64,000 bases of DNA from Achromobacter pestifer (lineage in GTDB: Bacteria; Pseudomonadota; Gammaproteobacteria; Burkholderiales; Burkholderiaceae_B): the NCBI RefSeq assembly GCF_013267355.1, contig NZ_CP053985.1, positions 4,774,001-4,838,000 of the forward strand, read 5' to 3'. The notes beneath the pieces are model-generated. The model had not been told where the DNA came from. It saw only the letters and a program-made list of their open reading frames with translations, and made no database searches. The position numbers and the translations under genes are program-made. Positions 57,542 to 64,000 of the stretch are shown piece after piece (the stretch's first letter is position 1; every line of letters starts with the position of its first letter).

Positions 57542-58501
57542 TCAATGCGCTTCGGGGGCAAACTTGCGTACCAGCAGCGCCCACTTGTCATGTTCGCGCT
57601 TGATGAAGTCGCCGAATTGGGCGGACGTGCCGCCTACCGGTTCGGCGCCTTCGCGCAGCATCTGTTCATTGAGCCCCGGCAATGCGGCGTTGACCTCGCG
57701 GTTGACGACGTCCACCACCTGCTGCGGCGTGCCCTTGGGCGCGAAGAAGCCGAACCAGGAGCCGGCGTCAAAGCCCGGGTAGCCGGATTCCGCGATGGTG
57801 GGCAGTTCGGGCAGGGTGGCGGAACGCTGCTTGGTGCTGACCGCCAGCGCGCGCAGCTTGCCGGAGCGGATATGGCCGATCACGGAAGGAATGGTGGCGA
57901 ACATGAAGTCGATGCGCCCGGCCAGCAGGTCGTTGACCGCGTCCGCGCCCTTGTAGGGCACATGCGTGGCGTTGACGCCGAGTTCGTCCATCAGCATGTA
58001 GCTCGACAGGTGCGAAGACGTGCCCACGCCGGTGGAACTGTAATTGAGCTGGCGCGCGGTCTTGACGTACTTCAGGAAGCCCTGGATGTCCTTGGCGGGC
58101 GAAGAAGGCGGAACCACCAGCACATTGGGCACGGTGGCGATCTGCACCATGGGCACCAGATCGGTCAGCGGGCTGTAGGACAGCTTGTTCAGCGAGGGGT
58201 TGACGGCGATGGGCCCCACGGAATTGACGATCAGCGTATGGCCGTCGGCTGCCGCGCGCACGACGTATTCCGTGCCGATGTTGCCGCCCGCGCCCGGCTT
58301 GTTCTCGACCACGAAGGGCTGGCCCAGCTTCTGCGTCAGGGTATTGGTCACGCTGCGGGTCAGGGTGTCGGTGGTGCCGCCGGCGGAGAATGCCACGATG
58401 ACCTTCACCGGCCGGTCGGGATAGTCCGCCGCCGCGGACGGCGCCGACGTACAGGCGCCAGTCAGCGCTGCGCAAGCGAGCAGGGCTCGTGCTGTGTTCA
58501 T
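57542..58501 (-). CDS. Bug family (TctC) periplasmic solute-binding protein
   Basis: A 319-residue binding protein. The signal MNTARALLACAALTGACTSA is cleaved near SAAA; a lipobox-like TGAC is also present, so it could be lipid-anchored. Family motifs: YPDRPVKVIVAFSAGGTTDT, FVVENKPGAGGNIGTEYVVR, THVPYKGADAVNDLLAGRID and PTIAESGYPGFDAGSWFGFF. It lies between aldolase and dehydrogenase genes. Confidence 0.92.
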   Translation of the reverse strand: MNTARALLACAALTGACTSAPSAAADYPDRPVKVIVAFSAGGTTDTLTRSVTNTLTQKLGQPFVVENKPGAGGNIGTEYVVRAAADGHTLIVNSVGPIAVNPSLNKLSYSPLTDLVPMVQIATVPNVLVVPPSSPAKDIQGFLKYVKTARQLNYSSTGVGTSSHLSSYMLMDELGVNATHVPYKGADAVNDLLAGRIDFMFATIPSVIGHIRSGKLRALAVSTKQRSATLPELPTIAESGYPGFDAGSWFGFFAPKGTPQQVVDVVNREVNAALPGLNEQMLREGAEPVGGTSAQFGDFIKREHDKWALLVRKFAPEAH

Positions 58502-58582
58502 GATGTCTCCTCGCGTGGGCGTAGTGGTGTTTTCGATGGCGCCGTGCCGCCACGCCGGCCGGCGCCTGTTGAAGCGAAAAAC

Positions 58583-59383
58583 TCAGTCGCGGTAGCCCGG
58601 GTCCTGCCGGTCCAGCTTGCGCAGCAGGGCGGGCCACTCCATCACCCCATAAGGCCGGCGCGTGCCGGGCTGGTAGTTGTTCCAGGTTTCCTGCAGCACG
58701 GGCGCGGCCACGGCCTGCAGCGGGGAACCCGTGGCCATGGCCGCAAGCTGCGAGCGGCAGGCCAGTTCCAGGCGGTGCATCCAGTTGAAGGCTTCGCCCA
58801 CGCTGCGGCCCACGGTCAGGGCGCCGTGGTTGCGCAGGATGAGGGCTTCGCCCTGGCCCAGGTCGGCCAGCAGCGAAGCCTGTTCTTCGAGGCCGAGCAC
58901 CACGCCCTGGTAGTCGTGATAGCCGATCTTCAGGAAGCGCATGGCGGTCTGGGTCAGCGGCAGCAGTCCACACTCCAGCGTGGACACGGCCATCGACGCC
59001 CAGCTGTGGGTATGGATCACGCAGTCCACTTCATGGCGGTGGGCGTGCACGGCGCTGTGGATGACATAGCCGGCCTTGTTGATGCCGTAGTCCAGCTCGC
59101 CGAACTCGGGGCGGGCCAGGATGGTGCCATCCAGATCCACCTTGATAAGGCTGGACGCCGTGATTTCCTCGTACATCATGCCGTAGGGGTTGATCAGGAA
59201 GGCATTGTCTTCGCCCGGCACGCGCGCCGAGATGTGATTGGCCATCATGTCGGCCATGCCGTAGATCTCGACCAGGCGGTAGCAGGCTGCCAGGTCGACG
59301 CGGGCGTTCCATTCCATCTCGGAGCAATGCGGGCGCATGGAGGCAATGCGCAGGCGTCCCCGGCCTTGGGTGTCTGTGGTCAT
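58583..59383 (-). CDS. Class II aldolase/adducin family protein
   Basis: A 266-residue zinc enzyme. NHISARVPGEDNAFLINPYG is the phosphate or substrate loop region; the zinc-binding His pair is probably in VHAHRHEVDCVIHTHSWASM, and the third His in LILRNHGALTVGRSVGEAFN. Members cleave sugar-phosphate-like or hydroxy-keto acids; some are decarboxylases. Its operon with a D-2-hydroxyacid dehydrogenase suggests a hydroxy-keto acid. Confidence 0.9.
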   Translation of the reverse strand: MTTDTQGRGRLRIASMRPHCSEMEWNARVDLAACYRLVEIYGMADMMANHISARVPGEDNAFLINPYGMMYEEITASSLIKVDLDGTILARPEFGELDYGINKAGYVIHSAVHAHRHEVDCVIHTHSWASMAVSTLECGLLPLTQTAMRFLKIGYHDYQGVVLGLEEQASLLADLGQGEALILRNHGALTVGRSVGEAFNWMHRLELACRSQLAAMATGSPLQAVAAPVLQETWNNYQPGTRRPYGVMEWPALLRKLDRQDPGYRD

Positions 59384-59489
59384 CGGATTTCGTGCAGATC
59401 CATCGCCGCCGCAACATGCCGCAGCATCCTGGCTGGCAATTTATCTGCGGGACCGGGCAGGGCCTAGCCATGCCCCCGGCATGGGGGCA

Positions 59490-60416
59490 TCACGAATCGA
59501 GAAGGGTTGCGCCAGGCCAGCCGCCATTGCGCACCAGGGCGCGCATCACGTCCAGCAGCACGACCCGCGCGGCCAATGCCGCGGGCGACAGTTCCTCGTC
59601 ATTGATGCAATAGACCAGGTTGCGGCGGAACAGGAAGGGGTCGTCGATCGGATGCATGCTCAGCAGCCCCGATTCCACCCGGGCCACGGCCGCGCCGGGC
59701 TGGATGGTGGCCAGCGCATTGGCCTGCACTAGATCCATCAGCGTGGTCAGCCCGTCGACCTCGACGCCGATCCAAGGTTCGACGCCGGCCCGTTCAAAGG
59801 CGGCCTCGACCCAGGCGCGCAGGCCGTGGGCCTTGCTGGTCACGGCCTGCGGCAGGCTGCCCAGCTGCGCCACGGAGATGGGCTCGCCGTCGGGCAGCGC
59901 GACCATGCCGCGCCGCGCCAGCAGGAACAGCCGCTCGTCCAGCACCGGGATGGCGCTGCGGCCCTGGCTGCTGTCGTTCTGGAACAGCACGGCCAGGTCG
60001 AGCCGGCGTCCCATGAGCAGTTCACCGAGGTTGCCGGACAGGCCCTCGACGAGGTGCAGGCGCACGTTCGGATAGCGCTCGGCCATGGCTGCGTAGAAGG
60101 GCCTGGCCAGCACGGATGCCGTGGTGGGCGCGAAGCCGACGCTGACCATGCCGGAGAGCCGCGCCTCGCGCGCCGCCGCCATCGCGTTTTCCGCGTGCCG
60201 CAAGGTCAGCTGCGCCTGCCGCAGGAATGCCGTGCCCGCCGGCGTGGGCACCACGCCGGTAGGCGTGCGCACCAGCAGCCGCGTGGCCAGTTCGCTTTCC
60301 AGGCGGCTGATCTGCTGGCTGAGCGCCGAAGCGACCACCTCCAGCTCGCGCGCGGCGCGGCCGATGCTTCCCAGTTCGGCGACGCGGACGAAATAGCGGA
60401 GTTGGCGGAGTTCCAT
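59490..60416 (-). CDS. LysR family regulator of the aldolase operon
   Basis: A 308-residue regulator. The DNA-binding part is MELRQLRYFVRVAELGSIGR, AARELEVVASALSQQISRLE and LATRLLVRTPTGVVPTPAGT. Effector domain: GMVSVGFAPTTASVLARPFY and LVQANALATIQPGAAVARVE. It is upstream of and in line with the aldolase gene (106-bp gap), and likely controls it. Confidence 0.9.
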   Translation of the reverse strand: MELRQLRYFVRVAELGSIGRAARELEVVASALSQQISRLESELATRLLVRTPTGVVPTPAGTAFLRQAQLTLRHAENAMAAAREARLSGMVSVGFAPTTASVLARPFYAAMAERYPNVRLHLVEGLSGNLGELLMGRRLDLAVLFQNDSSQGRSAIPVLDERLFLLARRGMVALPDGEPISVAQLGSLPQAVTSKAHGLRAWVEAAFERAGVEPWIGVEVDGLTTLMDLVQANALATIQPGAAVARVESGLLSMHPIDDPFLFRRNLVYCINDEELSPAALAARVVLLDVMRALVRNGGWPGATLLDS

Positions 60417-60509
60417 GGCGCATGACGGGAGGGAGGTAAGGGATAGTAGTCGCAGCGGCGCGCGCATGCGGCCTTGCCGCCTCCGGGAAAACAGGGCTGG
60501 CGGTTCAAA

Positions 60510-60635
60510 GAAATGTCAGGTATCTGACTTTATTCTGAATGACAAACGAAAATTGTTTACACTCTCATCCTCAAAATTCGAGTATGAGCGGGCCGCCGTG
60601 GGGGCGGGTGCCGTTCCTGTTACGGGAGAGTATCG
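60510..60635 (+). promoter_or_regulatory. AT-rich promoter region before the imelysin operon
   Basis: A stretch near 60525-60585 (ATGACAAACGAAAATTG and TTTACACTC) stands out as AT-rich. The AAACGAAAATTGTTT core is roughly palindromic and could be a degenerate Fur site, as expected for iron genes, but the match to the consensus is poor. ACGGGAGAGTATCG is the ribosome site. Confidence 0.35.
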
Positions 60636-61934
60636 ATGCGCAAGTTGCTGTTGGGAGCGGTGTTGGCCGCTGCGGTGTTCGGGGGGACGGCCCAGGCCGC
60701 GGCTGAGCCCAAGGCCGTGGTCGCCACGTATTCGGATCTGGCGCTGGCCGGCTACGAAGACTCGCTCGCCTCCGCCAAGACCCTGCGCACCGCCATCGAC
60801 GCCCTGATCGCGAAGCCCAGCGCCGAAACGCTGAAGGCCGCGCGCGAAGCCTGGCTGGCGGCCCGCGTGCCTTATCAGCAGACCGAGGCGTACCGCTTTG
60901 GCAACCCCATCGTCGACGATTGGGAAGGCCGCGTGAACGCCTGGCCGCTGGATGAGGGCCTGATCGACTACGTGGACGCTTCCTACGGCACCGAGAACGA
61001 CGAGAACGCCTACTACGCAGTCAACGTCATCGCCAATTCCAAGATCTCGGTGGGCGGCAAGACCGTCGACGTCAGCAAGATCACGCCCCAGCTGCTGTCC
61101 GAAGTGCTGCACGAAGCCGACGGCAACGAGGCCAACGTGGCCACGGGCTACCACGCCATCGAATTCCTGCTGTGGGGCCAGGACCTGAACGGCACCGGCC
61201 CCGCGCCGGCTGGCCGCAAGGGCACGCCGCAGGAACGCCACGCGGGCGACCGTCCGCACACCGACTTCGATCCCAAGCAGTGCACGGGCGGCCATTGCGA
61301 GCGCCGCATCCAGTTCCTGAAGGCCGTGACCGATCTGCTGGTGACGGACCTGGAAGAGATGGTCGGCAACTGGAAGAAGGACGGCGCGGCGCGCAAGGCG
61401 GTCGAGGAAGATCCGAAGGCTGGCCTGATCGCCATGCTGACCGGGCTGGGCAGCCTGTCCTACGGCGAGCTGGCTGGCGAACGCATGAAGCTGGGCCTGA
61501 TGCTGCATGATCCCGAGGAAGAGCACGATTGCTTCTCGGACAACACGCACAACTCGCACTACTACGACCAGATCGGCATCCGCAACGTCTACCTGGGCAG
61601 CTACACCCGCATCGACGGCAAGACCGTCCAGGGCGCGAGCTTGTCGGAACTGGTGAAGGCGCGCGATCCCAAGCTGGACGCCGAAGTGCGCGCCAAGCTG
61701 GACGCCACCGTGGCCGCCATGCAGGCGATGAAGACGCGCGCCGAAACGATCGAAACCTACGACCAGATGATTTCGGACGGCAACAAGGAAGGCAATGCCG
61801 TGGTGCAGGCCGCCATCGACCGCCTGGTCGACCAGACCCGCAGCCTGGAGCGCGTGATCGCCCTGCTGGACCTGGGCAAGGTTGCCATCGAAGGTTCCGA
61901 CAGCCTGGACAAACCTGACGCCGTGTTCAAGTGA
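60636..61934 (+). CDS. Imelysin family (M75) periplasmic protein
   Basis: A 432-residue protein with a signal peptide MRKLLLGAVLAAAVFGGTAQ ending AAA. The GxHxxE motif of the imelysin/EfeO family is GYHAIEFLLWGQD, in a helical bundle with two similar halves (VTDLLVTDLEEMVGNWKKDG and SLERVIALLDLGKVAIEGSD). The middle contains HDCFSDNTHNSHYYDQIGIR, a His/Asp-rich metal-binding stretch of the large imelysins. These proteins are iron-regulated and thought to bind iron in the periplasm. The stop overlaps the next start (GTGA). Confidence 0.93.
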   Translation: MRKLLLGAVLAAAVFGGTAQAAAEPKAVVATYSDLALAGYEDSLASAKTLRTAIDALIAKPSAETLKAAREAWLAARVPYQQTEAYRFGNPIVDDWEGRVNAWPLDEGLIDYVDASYGTENDENAYYAVNVIANSKISVGGKTVDVSKITPQLLSEVLHEADGNEANVATGYHAIEFLLWGQDLNGTGPAPAGRKGTPQERHAGDRPHTDFDPKQCTGGHCERRIQFLKAVTDLLVTDLEEMVGNWKKDGAARKAVEEDPKAGLIAMLTGLGSLSYGELAGERMKLGLMLHDPEEEHDCFSDNTHNSHYYDQIGIRNVYLGSYTRIDGKTVQGASLSELVKARDPKLDAEVRAKLDATVAAMQAMKTRAETIETYDQMISDGNKEGNAVVQAAIDRLVDQTRSLERVIALLDLGKVAIEGSDSLDKPDAVFK

Positions 61935-63439
61935 AACTCGTTTTAGCCGCCGTACTGGCGGCGTCGGCCCATGCCGGCGCCGCCGCCGCTCCAACCGGGC
62001 GTGACGACCTCACGCCCGAAGACCTGAAGCGCGTGACCGCCATCACGGCGCCCACGCGCGACTTCTCGAAGGTCGAGACCTTCGAGACCATGCAGGCTGG
62101 GGCCGCCACCACCAACAAGCTCATCAACGCCGACATCTTTTCGCAGCCGTCGGCCAACATGAGCTTCGAGGGGCGCCAGGAATTCCAGGTCGGCAACGGC
62201 CTGTTCCGCAAGGACTGGGTCTCGGCGCCGGCTTCCACGCAGGCCTCGGACGGCCTGGGACCGCTGTTCAATGCGCGTTCCTGCCAGGCCTGTCATACCA
62301 AGGACGGACGCGGCACGGTGCCGGGTTTCGATCCTCTGGAGCGCACCGACGCGGTGGCGCTGCTGCTGCGCCTGGCCGTCCCGCAAGGGCCGGACCGCGG
62401 ACATCCCCGGCTGGCCGCGGGCGAGATCGCGGCCCTGCCCGAACCCATCTATGGTGTGCAGCTGCAGAATTTCGCGGTGGCGGGCCTGCCCGCCGAAGGC
62501 CGCATGGAGATCGAGTACCAGCCGGTCGCGGTCGCGCTCAACGGCGGGGAAACCGTCACGCTGATGAAGCCCGCCTACCGCATCGAGAACCTGGGCTACG
62601 GCCCGATGCGCGCGGACACCCAGATCTCGCCGCGGCTGGCGCCGCCCATGATAGGCCTGGGGCTGCTGGAATCCATCCACGAAGCCGACATCCTGGCCAA
62701 CGTGGGCGCGGACAAGCGCGACGGCATCGTCGGCAAGGCCAACTGGGTCACCGACGTGCGCACCGGCGCGCGCGTGCTGGGCCGCTTCAACCTGAAGGCC
62801 GGGCAACCCACGGTCGAGCAGCAGAGCGCCGCCGCGTTCTCCAACGACATGGGGCTCTCCACGCCCCTGTTCCCCAAGCATTCCGGCGACTGCACGCCGT
62901 CGCAGAAGCAGTGCCTGGACATGCCGCATGGTGCGCAGCCGCGCTTCGGCCCCGAGGAAGTTCCGGCCAAGCTGATGGACTTCGTCACCATCTATTCCAC
63001 CAACCTCGCCGTGCCGCAGCGGCGCGACGCCGACGATGCGCGGGTGCTGGCCGGCAAGAAGCTGTTCTACGAAGCCAATTGCGTCGCCTGCCACGTGCCC
63101 AAGTACGTCACCAGCCGCAATGCCAAGCAGCCCGAGCACCGCTTCCAGTTGATCTGGCCGTATACCGACATGCTGGTGCACGACATGGGCGACGATCTTG
63201 CCGATGGCGTGTCCGATGGCGAGGCCAACGGCCGCGAATGGCGCACGCCGCCGCTGTGGGGCATAGGCCTGACCAAGACCGTGAACCCCAACGCCACCTG
63301 GCTGCATGACGGGCGTGCGCGCACCTTGCTGGAGGCTGTGCTGTGGCATGGCGGCGAAGGCAAGCCCGCGCGCGACCGCGTGGTGGCGATGACGCCGGAA
63401 GAACGCGCCGATCTCATCCGTTTCCTGGAGTCGCTGTAA
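61931..63439 (+). CDS. Di-haem oxidoreductase (DUF1111)
   Basis: A 502-residue periplasmic protein starting at GTG 61931 with signal KLVLAAVLAASAHAGAAA. It has two haem-binding motifs, CQACH in NARSCQACHTKDGRGTVPG and CVACH in YEANCVACHVPKYVT. GNGLFRKDWV and the end region TPPLWGIGLTKTVNPNATWL, with a distal HDGRARTLLEAVLWHGGE, are typical of the thiol-oxidoreductase-like DUF1111 family. It is coupled to imelysin genes on both sides and may handle electrons for periplasmic iron oxidation or reduction. Confidence 0.93.
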   Translation: MKLVLAAVLAASAHAGAAAAPTGRDDLTPEDLKRVTAITAPTRDFSKVETFETMQAGAATTNKLINADIFSQPSANMSFEGRQEFQVGNGLFRKDWVSAPASTQASDGLGPLFNARSCQACHTKDGRGTVPGFDPLERTDAVALLLRLAVPQGPDRGHPRLAAGEIAALPEPIYGVQLQNFAVAGLPAEGRMEIEYQPVAVALNGGETVTLMKPAYRIENLGYGPMRADTQISPRLAPPMIGLGLLESIHEADILANVGADKRDGIVGKANWVTDVRTGARVLGRFNLKAGQPTVEQQSAAAFSNDMGLSTPLFPKHSGDCTPSQKQCLDMPHGAQPRFGPEEVPAKLMDFVTIYSTNLAVPQRRDADDARVLAGKKLFYEANCVACHVPKYVTSRNAKQPEHRFQLIWPYTDMLVHDMGDDLADGVSDGEANGREWRTPPLWGIGLTKTVNPNATWLHDGRARTLLEAVLWHGGEGKPARDRVVAMTPEERADLIRFLESL

Positions 63440-64000
63440 TGGCCGGATTTGCCCGACTAGTGTTTAAGCGCGCCGCGGCGGCAGTGCTGGCCGTGGCCGC
63501 GCCCTCGGCCGCGCTCGCGGCGCCGCCCGCCGACCTGGGCGAGCGCCTGGCGCGCGATTACGCCCGTCCCGCCGTGGCCAAGATGGTGGACGCGGCGTCG
63601 GCGCTGGACGGCGCGCTGGGCCACTGGTGCGCCCAGCCGCGCGCCGCGGACGCGGCGCGCGTCAAAGAGGCTTTCGAGAACCTGGCCCTGGCCTGGTCCG
63701 GCATCGAGTTTCTGCGCTTCGGTCCGCTGGTGCAGGCCAACCGCTACGAGCGCCTGGCCTTCTGGCCCGATACGCGCGGCGTGATGCCCAAGCAGGTGCA
63801 GACGCTGATCGCCGCTCAGGACGGCGCCTTGCTCGTGCCCGGCGCCCTGGCGGGACGTAGCGTGGCCGTGCAGGGCCTGCCCGCGTTGGAATACGTGCTG
63901 TACGGCGAGCCGGCCTTGCTGCGGCAGGATGGCGGGCAGGTCGACGCCTACGCCTGCGATTACGCCCGGGCGGTGGCCGCCAACGTCAGGCAGATCACGG
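63439..64000 (+). CDS. Second imelysin family protein, partial at the window end
   Basis: The first 187 codons of a shorter imelysin. The ATG overlaps the previous stop (TAATG). Signal: RAAAAVLAVAAPSAALAAPP. The region GIEFLRFGPLVQANRYERLA and LVPGALAGRSVAVQGLPALE, then YVLYGEPALL, matches the small imelysin that follows DUF1111 genes. Clusters of imelysin, DUF1111, imelysin and DUF1513 are known in proteobacteria; the DUF1513 gene would be outside the window. Confidence 0.88.
   Translation, partial: MAGFARLVFKRAAAAVLAVAAPSAALAAPPADLGERLARDYARPAVAKMVDAASALDGALGHWCAQPRAADAARVKEAFENLALAWSGIEFLRFGPLVQANRYERLAFWPDTRGVMPKQVQTLIAAQDGALLVPGALAGRSVAVQGLPALEYVLYGEPALLRQDGGQVDAYACDYARAVAANVRQIT

Noticed and set aside
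1..64000. CRISPR arrays, tRNA or rRNA genes
   Set aside because: No regularly spaced identical short repeats with unique spacers, no cloverleaf pattern and no rRNA-like conserved sequence were seen. The 60-bp repeats at 34.6-34.9 kb are coding.

Overview
The window is high-GC DNA from a betaproteobacterium of the Alcaligenaceae, most likely Bordetella or Achromobacter. The signs are three orphan Bug (TctC-type) periplasmic binding proteins, many LysR-gated catabolic operons, and the BamC, DapA, RoxA and MutS orthologues with their betaproteobacterial form. No rRNA, tRNA, CRISPR array or complete insertion sequence was found.

1-8 kb is the right end of a lambdoid prophage, probably defective. 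It holds the 5' part of a CI-type repressor with three operator repeats, a DUF1376-type replication gene, a P-like replication gene and two small early genes, then a lower-GC propeller gene (a probable moron). Next come a tail-fibre remnant with its assembly chaperone, a lysis cassette (holin, SAR-type lysozyme, nested Rz/Rz1) and a beta-helix tailspike. No terminase, portal, capsid or tail-tube genes lie between the early and lysis modules. About 1.2 kb between roughly 3371 and 4581 is inverted. This splits the holin into a 5' half on the minus strand and a 3' half on the plus strand; joining the halves at a shared TA gives a 76-residue holin whose stop codon overlaps the lysozyme start as ATGA.

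8.3-16.5 kb is one long minus-strand catabolic operon behind a LysR regulator: HMG-CoA-lyase-like enzyme, SMP-30 lactonase, TRAP transporter (DctP, DctQ, DctM), class III CoA-transferase and a Bug protein. It looks like a complete route to import an organic acid, activate it with CoA and cleave it. 16.5-26 kb holds mixed accessory genes: an unknown propeller protein, a DUF3313-type lipoprotein, GNAT and PaiB proteins, a divergent MFS/ArsR pair, a translationally coupled two-gene cassette of unknown function (23.7-25 kb), and a YpfJ-type zinc protease.

26-34 kb is housekeeping: a YciO/Sua5-family protein, an M50 protease, dapA-bamC, a small lipoprotein, and mutS overlapping roxA. 34-36.2 kb holds small secreted proteins, including one made of six 20-residue repeats, bracketed by a decayed copy and the intact copy of a Bug gene 3' end. 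36-45.5 kb has bdhA-fahA-bug opposite a LysR gene, an aldose epimerase, an SDR plus oxidoreductase pair opposite another LysR gene, and dodecin.

45.5-46.1 kb is non-coding and carries four imperfect repeats of about 97 bp, each with DnaA-box-like motifs, followed by a GC-rich repeat. 46.3-54.3 kb has an FMN reductase, an AtzH/HpxZ-like protein, and an ABC transporter-AtzG-AtzE-GntR operon opposite a LysR gene, which suggests uptake and hydrolysis of a small amide or ureide. 54.4-60.4 kb has an unknown dimeric ferredoxin-like protein with an MHS-type transporter, then a LysR, class II aldolase, Bug and hydroxyacid dehydrogenase cluster. The last 3.4 kb is an imelysin, di-haem oxidase, imelysin cluster of the kind linked to periplasmic iron handling; it runs off the window end.
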